A stretch of DNA of 8,566 nucleotides from 20-14-all-45-10 sp964435965 (GTDB taxonomy: Bacteria > Chloroflexota > Dehalococcoidia > GIF9 > AB-539-J10). This document shows positions 1-4,620 of this stretch, in pieces. The position numbers and the translations under genes were made by a program. How positions within the stretch are numbered: position 1 is the stretch's first letter; every line of letters begins with the position of its first letter. The stretch is from contig CAYTBB010000055.1 in the NCBI GenBank assembly GCA_964435965.1, forward strand, positions 1 to 8,566, given 5' to 3'. The notes below the pieces were generated by a model. The model ran no database searches. It was not told where the DNA came from and saw nothing but the letters and a program-made list of their open reading frames with translations.

Positions 1-48
1 GGCGTCTATATCCTGGTATTGTGCTATAGACATCCATAATGCAGCCAT
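1..48 (-). CDS. Possible partial small ORF running off the left edge
   Basis: Reading the minus strand from the ATG at 48-46 gives 16 codons (MAALWMSIAQYQDIDA) with no stop before the window ends. A purine-rich GGAAGGA at 56-62 sits 7 bases upstream and would serve as a Shine-Dalgarno. The orientation matches all other genes. I do not recognise the peptide, and 16 codons are too few to test coding character. The same frame is open upstream as far as a TGA at 78-76, so this and the next ORF could be parts of one disrupted gene. The call rests on the ribosome-binding site and orientation only. Confidence 0.25.
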   Translation of the reverse strand, partial: MAALWMSIAQYQDIDA

Positions 49-75
49 TATAACGTCCTTCCATAAACCTATGTG

Positions 76-192
76 TCACTCATCTATCCGAACTAGATCA
101 TATGCTATAATGTGTCCAATGTATGAGCGAGAGGTAACACCGATAGATGATTTTATAGGGTGAACTTCTATGTTGACCCCCCAGAGGGGCAT
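76..192 (-). CDS. Possible small ORF, 38 aa, unknown function
   Basis: A minus-strand ORF runs from ATG at 192-190 to TGA at 78-76 and encodes 38 residues (begins MPLWGVNIEVHPIKSS, ends YDLVRIDE). AAGGAAG at 198-204 lies 5 bases before the ATG and is a good Shine-Dalgarno. No signal peptide, membrane helix or known motif is visible. It lies downstream of the tubulin-like gene in the same direction, separated by a repeat element at 257-409. The next frame-mate ORF starts 28 bases after its stop. It could be a real small gene, the head of a gene broken by the TGA, or chance. I do not recognise a family. Confidence 0.3.
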   Translation of the reverse strand: MPLWGVNIEVHPIKSSIGVTSRSYIGHIIAYDLVRIDE

Positions 193-256
193 GACGACTT
201 CCTTATGAGTCTGGCTTTACTTGTTATCGGCGCCAGGGACTTCAGGCCTCGTCAAG

Positions 257-409
257 CTAAAGGCTTGCTTGTCGTTTAGCGACTCCTCTTGTCATTCTGA
301 GCGTAGCGAAGAATCTAATACAGCTCAGGGTAAACTCCGCGACCGAAGAATCTGTTATAGACCCTTCACTGTGCTCAGAGTGACAAAATGAACAACTAAA
401 GGCTTGCTT
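257..409. repeat. 14-bp direct repeats flanking an inverted-repeat element
   Basis: CTAAAGGCTTGCTT occurs at 257-270 and again at 396-409, bracketing about 125 bp. Inside are a small hairpin (GTCG-TTTAG-CGAC, 271-283), 27-bp imperfect terminal inverted repeats at 290-316 and 359-385 (21 of 27 positions agree), and a second copy of GAAGAATCT at 345-353. The inverted repeats are of the common 'TGTCATTCTGAGC' intergenic family. The direct repeats could be a target duplication or part of a larger repeat unit. The stretch starts just after the stop of the tubulin-like gene. There is no T-run that would make it a classical terminator. Confidence 0.7.
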
Positions 410-410
410 A

Positions 411-1586
411 CTACAAGTTAGGCAATTCCTTGCCCAGGTCAGCTAAGGACTGGATTCTCTTCTGTGTTTCCTCTATCTGTCCTTTGTGTTCCTGTCCGTA
501 TTGGACTGCCGTCTCATAAAGGTCTTTTATCTTGGGCACGAAAGACAATTGGGACAATATCAAGGTGACATCAATGAAATGCTTTTCTCCGGGGAAATCG
601 CCACCTCTGATTACCGCATTGGGGGCAAGTTCACTGATGTAATCGCTCACGCTCTTGACCATATCCATATTCATTTCTCTAGCTGGGCCACACATAATAT
701 ACAAAGCTTTGGCGGCATCTTTAGGACTACAGGTAATGGAAAGGTCGGATACGGTGGCATCCAGGGCCTGCGACCCTCTGAAGCTTTCCACAGCCTTCTC
801 GCGGAAATGTTTCTTTCTTATCTCCCAGGGAAAGCGAAGGGAGGGGAGTTCAGTTCTGCCGATGCCAATGGTTGTCCAGCCTTCCAGAGAGGCAATCAAA
901 TCCCCGGCATCTATCGTCCTGGCGCCGACATACTTATGCTTGGTTACCTCGCCAGCGCACATCAGGTCATAGAAAGGCTCGGCGATCATCCGGTTTATCC
1001 TTTCCATGTTATTAACCAGGCTGGCATCCTTTCTGACATATCTCTGGTTGTCAGCCAGAAAGACGGCATCCACTAAGTCATAGGTAGATTTAAGGCAGGT
1101 AGCGGTATTGTATACGCTCCTTGCCTCGGTGAATTGCTCATGTTCAAAGGGGAGAACAATAAGGGCATAGACTGGCTTGTTGAGGTATCTCTCCTTAATC
1201 ATCCTGGCAATCACTGGTAAGGCTCCTGAGCCTGTGCCGCCGGCAGCGCCAGCTATGAGCAAAAAGGCATGCGTCTCATAAAATCTTGGCTCGTTTTTCA
1301 TGGCATCCATCACCTTATCGCCATCCTCCCGGGCTAACTCGGCACCCAGTTCGTTTATCTTGCCCACCCCATGCCCCAATGTCTGGCGCAAGCCCATAAG
1401 TATGCGGTGCATGTAATCCTTTCTGATAAACCTTAGCCCGGTTAAGTCCGCCTGGTCCGTGTTTACCCCAATAACGATGGGGACTATGGTTGTCTTGCGT
1501 TCGGCATGTGCCTTGATGTTGAGCCGGGCGAAATGGTCAGCAATCCGGCAGCCACATTGCCCTAGTCCAATAACTGCTAATTTCAT
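411..1586 (-). CDS. Divergent tubulin/FtsZ-superfamily GTPase
   Basis: This 391-residue protein has the size of FtsZ or CetZ. Visible motifs: a T1-like loop GLGQCGCR at 7-14, closer to the GQxGN of tubulins than to the glycine run of FtsZ; the superfamily signature loop T4, GAAGGTGSG, at 113-121; and a T7-like segment TIDAGDL at 224-230, whose D226 and D229 have the D-x-x-D spacing of the catalytic acids of FtsZ. GTP binding and polymerisation-coupled hydrolysis therefore look possible. These are family properties, not shown here. No FtsZ C-terminal tail peptide for FtsA/ZipA-type partners is seen; the end is a charged, probably helical segment. There is no signal peptide, so it should be cytoplasmic. 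The ATG is supported by AAGGAGG at 1591-1597, 6 bases upstream including A/T spacer. It follows the IPT-like surface protein gene after 306 bp of repeats, so a separate transcript is possible. It is probably not the housekeeping ftsZ, since no division genes are nearby. The superfamily call is firm; the exact subfamily is not. Confidence 0.88.
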   Translation of the reverse strand: MKLAVIGLGQCGCRIADHFARLNIKAHAERKTTIVPIVIGVNTDQADLTGLRFIRKDYMHRILMGLRQTLGHGVGKINELGAELAREDGDKVMDAMKNEPRFYETHAFLLIAGAAGGTGSGALPVIARMIKERYLNKPVYALIVLPFEHEQFTEARSVYNTATCLKSTYDLVDAVFLADNQRYVRKDASLVNNMERINRMIAEPFYDLMCAGEVTKHKYVGARTIDAGDLIASLEGWTTIGIGRTELPSLRFPWEIRKKHFREKAVESFRGSQALDATVSDLSITCSPKDAAKALYIMCGPAREMNMDMVKSVSDYISELAPNAVIRGGDFPGEKHFIDVTLILSQLSFVPKIKDLYETAVQYGQEHKGQIEETQKRIQSLADLGKELPNL

Positions 1587-1660
1587 TTTTCCTCCTTAAT
1601 TTAAAATCTATTTTTCCCACACTATGTAAATTCTCTTGTCATTCCAACCTCTCCCGACCT

Positions 1661-1767
1661 TGTCATTGCCAGCGAAGCATGGCAATCTCTAAGACCCTTC
1701 GCTGCGCTCAGGGTGACCAAACGAGGGAGTCATTGCCAGCTCAGGCTGTGGCAATCCTTCAACAGGC
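1661..1767. repeat. Degenerate block of 'TGTCATTGCC' / 'GACCCTTCGCTGCGC' repeats
   Basis: TCATTGCCAGC occurs twice (1663-1673 and 1730-1740), each followed by a GGCAATC half (1680-1686, 1749-1755). Between them lies an inverted 'AGACCCTTCGCTGCGCTCA' segment (1692-1710) that matches the right arm of the element near 359-385. The block looks like a composite of two miniature inverted-repeat families, partly decayed. It has no coding capacity. It sits in the leader or upstream region of the tubulin-like gene and would be transcribed if that gene is read through from the surface protein gene. Confidence 0.65.
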
Positions 1768-1848
1768 TGTTTAATTTTGATTCCCTGTTCCTTCGGCATC
1801 ATCATGTCAATTTCAGCCATCTCAGAGGTGTTTCACCCCCAAATTTTT

Positions 1849-1892
1849 GTAGCCGCCTGATAAATCAGGCACAGCCGCCCAATAAATTGGGC
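1849..1892 (-). repeat. Two tandem 22-bp hairpin units abutting a stop codon
   Basis: On the plus strand two palindromes, GCCTGATAAATCAGGC (1855-1870) and GCCCAATAAATTGGGC (1877-1892), are separated by ACAGCC. Each has a 7-bp stem and 2-base loop. Read on the minus strand they are two 22-bp direct units (1892-1871 and 1870-1849). Within the stem they differ at four positions that form exactly two base pairs, each changed on both sides. The first hairpin starts at the base right after the TGA of the surface protein gene (1895-1893). It may act in termination or mRNA 3'-end stability. No T-tract follows directly. Confidence 0.75.
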
Positions 1893-3536
1893 TCAATCAT
1901 ACCCTCCTCCTCTTCTGATGCCAAAGACAAAAACCAGGGCGCCGATGAGCACCACTATTAGAGCCACAATAGCAATAAATGCCCATAAAGGCAAGAGTCC
2001 AGACTTAAAGGAATAAGCGCTAGTCCAGCCGCTATCGTTTTGAGCTCCATCTACGGCCTTTACTCTCCAGTAATAGGTGCCATAGCTTAAAGCCTCTGCA
2101 CCGGTTAAGGTATAGCTAGCCTCGCTCAATCCCACTTTAGATATTAACACTTGAGCAAAATCGGCACTGGTTCCTATTTGGAGATTATAGCTTACCCCGC
2201 TGTCATCTGTCACCGCAGACCAGGTGAATGTGGCAGTTTGCTTGCGAAAAAGTCCCACTCTGCTGGCATTGACAGGTGAGCTGAGCGTAGGCTTAGCTGG
2301 GGCAAGTGATTCTATAGTGAACTTGGTGCTAAGTGTAGTATTGTCATAGGTAGCTACTACAGAATGTTCTACAGTGTGCGTTGTCTGAGTATGTGTGGCT
2401 TCAAAGCTAATACCGGAAAAGCTGCCTTTGCTATTGGTGGTGGCGCTGCCTTTGGTCACTCCATCGTAGGTGACGGTTACCGATTTATTAGCTAGGAAGC
2501 CGCCGCCGCTGATGGTCAGGATTGTGCCCACATGCCCTTCGGTGGGAGATAGCACCAATCCCGGCAATACCTCAAATTCCACCTCGTTGATGTCTTCTTT
2601 ATCGGTCTTTCTTCCCTCAGCTGTCACATCGTATGTGCCCTTGGCAGCCTCGGGTACCTCGAAAGTTCCCTCCCATATGCCATCATCATCAGCCTCGATA
2701 CCCCCGGCTACTTTCTTATTATCGAACAGTATCTCAATATCCTTCTCATCTTCTTCAAATCCGCTGCCAGTCACGGTTATAGTTTCACCAAAACCGCCGG
2801 ATTCTTTATCCAGGCTTATTCCTGGCAGGATCTCAAATTCCACCCCTCTGATTTCGTCATCTTCAATGTCATTCGACTCGTCTCCCTCGGCATATATCCA
2901 GTGGTCTCCTTTGCTGGCAGCCGGGATCTCAAAGGTGACATCTTCCCAGGTGCCATAGTCATCAACCTCGATATCCCCGCTCCACGCTACCTCATACAAA
3001 TCCTTATCATCGTAGTCATCATCAGGGTCTTCGAGATAAAACCTTATCTCGATTTCCGACTCATTCTCATCCCAGCCGTACCCCGTGGCCTCAACCTCAG
3101 TGCCGGCAGCTCCATCACTTTCATCTATCTCTATTAAGGGGTAGACAGTGAATTCCAGGGTATCAACATCACTATCGGGGTCATCATCATCGCAGATTAA
3201 GACGTCGTGTATCCCCTTGCAGCTTTCTGGTATCTCGATGTCCTTATCGTAATAATAGATTTCATCCGTATCATCCCATTCGCCAGATACCTTCCAGTAA
3301 GGCCAGTCGTCTTCATCCTCGTTATAAAGTTCATAGTAAATCCAGATTGGACTTTCCTCGTAGTCCCCACTGATTGTGACCTCGTCCCCTACATAGCCCT
3401 CGTCCCTGTCAAGCCCTGTATAGCTGGTGGTGTTTCTAAGGCTGAAGTCTGGATTGGCCTCTACCGGAGTGGCCATTATGGGAATGGCCATCAGGCAGAT
3501 AGCCAGAGCGATACCAAGTCGAGATAATAACTTCAT
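1893..3536 (-). CDS. Exported Ig/IPT-like repeat protein with C-terminal TM anchor
   Basis: This is a 547-residue protein. Residues 1-27 are a Sec signal peptide (K/R start, hydrophobic core, likely cut after VEA). Four tandem beta-sandwich-like repeats follow, beginning near 46, 141, 246 and 333. Each opens with a G-x-x-V/T-x-I/V-x-G core such as GYVGDEVTISG or GHVGTILTISGGGF, and the first three end in a hydrophobic strand plus Y/LP. They resemble IPT/TIG or Ig-like repeats. Repeats 1-3 are extremely acidic (runs such as CDDDDPDSDVD at 115-125); repeat 4 is Thr/Ser-rich and neutral. Residues 413-510 form an FN3-like domain with the YYWRVKA motif. A TM helix spans about 514-540, followed by RRGGGYD. 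The bulk should face outside, with a short cytoplasmic tail. AAGGAGG at 3545-3551 (8-base spacing) supports the ATG. Acidic repeats could bind divalent cations or mediate subunit contacts, but this is inferred. There is no catalytic motif. It is likely an envelope or S-layer-associated structural protein. Confidence 0.82.
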   Translation of the reverse strand: MKLLSRLGIALAICLMAIPIMATPVEANPDFSLRNTTSYTGLDRDEGYVGDEVTISGDYEESPIWIYYELYNEDEDDWPYWKVSGEWDDTDEIYYYDKDIEIPESCKGIHDVLICDDDDPDSDVDTLEFTVYPLIEIDESDGAAGTEVEATGYGWDENESEIEIRFYLEDPDDDYDDKDLYEVAWSGDIEVDDYGTWEDVTFEIPAASKGDHWIYAEGDESNDIEDDEIRGVEFEILPGISLDKESGGFGETITVTGSGFEEDEKDIEILFDNKKVAGGIEADDDGIWEGTFEVPEAAKGTYDVTAEGRKTDKEDINEVEFEVLPGLVLSPTEGHVGTILTISGGGFLANKSVTVTYDGVTKGSATTNSKGSFSGISFEATHTQTTHTVEHSVVATYDNTTLSTKFTIESLAPAKPTLSSPVNASRVGLFRKQTATFTWSAVTDDSGVSYNLQIGTSADFAQVLISKVGLSEASYTLTGAEALSYGTYYWRVKAVDGAQNDSGWTSAYSFKSGLLPLWAFIAIVALIVVLIGALVFVFGIRRGGGYD

Positions 3537-3569
3537 TTAACAATCCTCCTTAAATTAGTATCATAAATT

Positions 3570-3632
3570 ATGGCACAGCGAGATTGCTTCGTCGAGTTCC
3601 TTCGCTTTGCTCATAAAATTCCCTAGTGCCAT
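3570..3632. repeat. Decayed miniature inverted-repeat element in the 5' leader
   Basis: ATGGCAC (3570-3576) and GTGCCAT (3626-3632) form 7-bp inverted ends around a core carrying AGCGAGATTGCTTCGTCGAG and CCTTCGCTTTGCTC, which belong to the same 'GAGATTGCTTCG/CTTCGCT' family as the element at 8360-8435. It lies between the putative -10 at 3677-3682 and the Shine-Dalgarno of the IPT-like surface gene, so it would be part of that mRNA's leader. Confidence 0.6.
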
Positions 3633-3635
3633 CCT

Positions 3636-3657
3636 GCACAGGGCTAAAGCCTCGCAC
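3636..3657 (-). repeat. Imperfect hairpin GTGCGAGGC-TTTA-GCCCTGTGC
   Basis: On the minus strand a nine-base arm pairs with its partner across a TTTA loop with three G-U pairs and one A-C mismatch. It would fold better as RNA than as DNA. It resembles the common 'GCGAGGCTTTAGCCTCGC' intergenic hairpins. It lies in the presumed 5' leader of the surface protein gene. Confidence 0.5.
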
Positions 3658-3676
3658 TACATTTTTAACGCTCTCT

Positions 3677-3682
3677 ATTATA
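3677..3682 (-). promoter_or_regulatory. Putative -10 box for the IPT-like surface gene
   Basis: A perfect TATAAT is read on the minus strand, in an A/T-rich context, about 140 bases before the start codon. The sequence 17-20 bases upstream (TACTTT or TTTACT) is a poor -35. Transcription from here would give a leader of roughly 130 bases containing the two repeat hairpins at 3570-3657. It would make this gene independent of the upstream HEPN/MNT pair. Confidence 0.45.
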
Positions 3683-3763
3683 AACGAAAATACCCCCAAA
3701 AAGTAAATGGTAGAATTGCCTTTTTGCCTAAAGTGGCGGGAATTCCTGATTCATAACCTGGCA

Positions 3764-4117
3764 TTATGGCTCTCTTTGATACAATATCTTTCCTGTGTCT
3801 ATCACATTGGCAATGAAGGGGTTTCCCGCCTGCTTCATTTGGTCAAATTCCTTAGCCGTATAGCCGATGGGCTCAATGGGCAAGGCAAAGCGGTTCAAGT
3901 CAAGAAGCAACTTTATCCTATCCAAAAAGCTTACTTGAAAATCAGCTATTACTATAATATCTATGTCCGACGCTTCGCTAATGTCGCCAGTGGCAAAGGA
4001 GCCGAACAATATTACTTGATGGGGATCGAGTTCCCTTACTATTTCCCGGCAATATTCTTCTATCCGCCTAGCAATCTCTCCACGCCGTTCAAGATCGATG
4101 TTGCATATCTTAGACAT
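3764..4117 (-). CDS. MNT-type minimal nucleotidyltransferase (HEPN partner)
   Basis: A 117-residue protein of the DNA polymerase beta-like minimal nucleotidyltransferase family. The defining GS-x10-DxD motif is complete: G39-S40, then D51 and D53 (GSFATGDISEASDIDIIV). The usual third acid appears to be E82 in PIEPIGYT, followed by the family-typical YTxxEF (86-91). Family members paired with HEPN proteins are antitoxins that neutralise the HEPN RNase, in studied cases by AMPylating it. That activity is inferred here. The ATG lies inside the HEPN gene and the two reading frames overlap by 58 bases, implying translational coupling; only a weak GAG precedes it. No other start gives a sensible N-terminus before the GS motif. 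Downstream is the separate promoter of the IPT-like surface gene. There is no signal peptide, so it is cytoplasmic. Confidence 0.88.
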   Translation of the reverse strand: MSKICNIDLERRGEIARRIEEYCREIVRELDPHQVILFGSFATGDISEASDIDIIVIADFQVSFLDRIKLLLDLNRFALPIEPIGYTAKEFDQMKQAGNPFIANVIDTGKILYQREP

Positions 4118-4464
4118 TTCTCAGCCATTTCCTGAGTGTAGTATTCAGAGGCAATCCCCTCGGCATAAAAGTTTGGGTATCTAGAGCCAATGTAATGACG
4201 GTCCAGTTCTCTTCCCGCCTCTACAAAATCAGCGAAGGCAGTATCAAATTTGGCGCATTCGTTGATTAGCCTGGTAACCGAGTGGCTTACTAAGGCTCTA
4301 ATTCCCTGGGAATATAAAAATGCCTTAGCTGCTTTTTCTGCTGCTTGCTGGCTATGGAAGCAACTGCTGGCATAGGACTGGGCGTCAAGTAGCACCTTGG
4401 CATCATTTGTATCCCTTTGGGCTTGAGCTAGCCACCTTTTGCCTTCCTCGAGGTTCTTTGGCAT
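4060..4464 (-). CDS. HEPN domain protein, putative toxin of a HEPN/MNT pair
   Basis: A 134-residue all-helical protein with the features of the PF05168-type HEPN family: W11 and A15 in helix 1, the YxSSCFHSQQAAEKAAKAFL stretch at 31-50, an SHS at 60-62, and LDRHYIGSRYPN at 87-98 (family 'Y..sRYPd'). HEPN proteins are often RNases using an Rx4-6H motif. Here R56-ALVS-H61 fits the spacing, but the RYPN near the last helix lacks a following His, so catalysis is uncertain. It is first in a two-gene unit overlapping the nucleotidyltransferase by 58 bases. The chosen ATG has no clear Shine-Dalgarno. A weak -35/-10 at 4474-4502 would start transcription about 3 bases upstream, giving a nearly leaderless mRNA. 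Alternative roles include regulation of the nucleotidyltransferase or nucleotide binding. Confidence 0.85.
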   Translation of the reverse strand: MPKNLEEGKRWLAQAQRDTNDAKVLLDAQSYASSCFHSQQAAEKAAKAFLYSQGIRALVSHSVTRLINECAKFDTAFADFVEAGRELDRHYIGSRYPNFYAEGIASEYYTQEMAEKCLRYATSILNGVERLLGG

Positions 4465-4473
4465 ATCATTTTA

Positions 4474-4502
4474 AGCCTAGCATAGCTGGGCTAGGAGGTC
4501 AA
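4474..4502 (-). promoter_or_regulatory. Putative HEPN/MNT promoter with overlapping inverted repeat
   Basis: On the minus strand TTGACC (4502-4497) and TAGGCT (4479-4474) are 17 bases apart. The -35 is good and the -10 is weak. The inverted repeat CCTAGC-N8-GCTAGG (4476-4495) covers the spacer and part of the -10, where an autoregulatory operator of a toxin-antitoxin unit would be expected. The predicted start point is about 3 bases before the ATG. Confidence 0.4.
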
Positions 4503-4530
4503 ATTGGCGGGAAGGTATGGAGGGAAAAAG

Positions 4531-4561
4531 AAAAAGGGGCGGCTGAAAGCCGCCCCTTTTT
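4531..4561 (-). terminator. Rho-independent terminator of the large surface gene
   Basis: A perfect 14-bp stem (4531-4544 with 4548-4561) and a 3-base loop have an A-run on one side and a T-run on the other, so the RNA of either strand ends in a G/C-rich stem plus U tract. On the minus strand it lies about 50 bases after the stop of the propeller-like gene. It separates that gene from the HEPN/MNT pair. Confidence 0.93.
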
Positions 4562-4573
4562 GTAGTCCCCTTT

Positions 4574-4604
4574 CCTCTCCCTTCAAGGGAGAGGATTGAG
4601 GTGA
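4574..4604. repeat. CCTCTCCCTT-type dispersed intergenic repeat
   Basis: CCTCTCCCTT (4574-4583) and AAGGGAGAGG (4585-4594) form a 10-bp perfect stem with a one-base centre, followed by ATTGAGGTGAGG. This is the well-known dispersed motif 'CCTCACC..AATCCTCTCCC' present between genes in many bacteria. It lies between the stop codon and the terminator of the large gene. Confidence 0.7.
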
Positions 4605-4620
4605 GGGTGTAATTACACCC
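4605..4620. repeat. Perfect 16-bp palindrome over a stop codon
   Basis: GGGTGTAATTACACCC is exactly self-complementary and contains the last Val codon and TAA of the large surface gene (stop at 4615-4613). It directly adjoins the dispersed repeat at 4574-4604, suggesting that the repeat insertion or a longer symmetrical element supplied the gene's present 3' end. Confidence 0.7.

Larger units (their letters stand above)
1587..1892. other. 306-bp intergenic stretch rich in small repeats
   Basis: From right to left this holds the tandem hairpins at 1849-1892, an unremarkable A/T-rich part with a lone TTGACA-like hexamer (minus strand, 1805-1810) that lacks a matching -10, the repeat block 1661-1767, and the Shine-Dalgarno of the tubulin-like gene at 1591-1597. 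The plus-strand reading frame across this stretch has no coding features. No convincing promoter for the downstream gene is visible. Confidence 0.6.

Noticed and set aside
2..172. Plus-strand frame open from the left edge to a TGA at 170-172
   Set aside because: About 56 open codons are expected by chance at a noticeable rate; all neighbours are on the minus strand and the translation shows no recognisable motif.
486..1076. Plus-strand 196-aa open frame
   Set aside because: It lies wholly inside the tubulin-like gene on the other strand, has no ribosome-binding site or recognisable motif, and the minus-strand product carries clear family motifs.
1661..1767. CRISPR-like repeat array
   Set aside because: There are only two degenerate copies of an 11-bp motif with unequal spacing, and they match known miniature intergenic repeat families.
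1780..1810. TTGACA on the minus strand (1810-1805) as the promoter of the tubulin-like gene
   Set aside because: No TATAAT-like sequence occurs 16-18 bases downstream; CAGGGA is found there.
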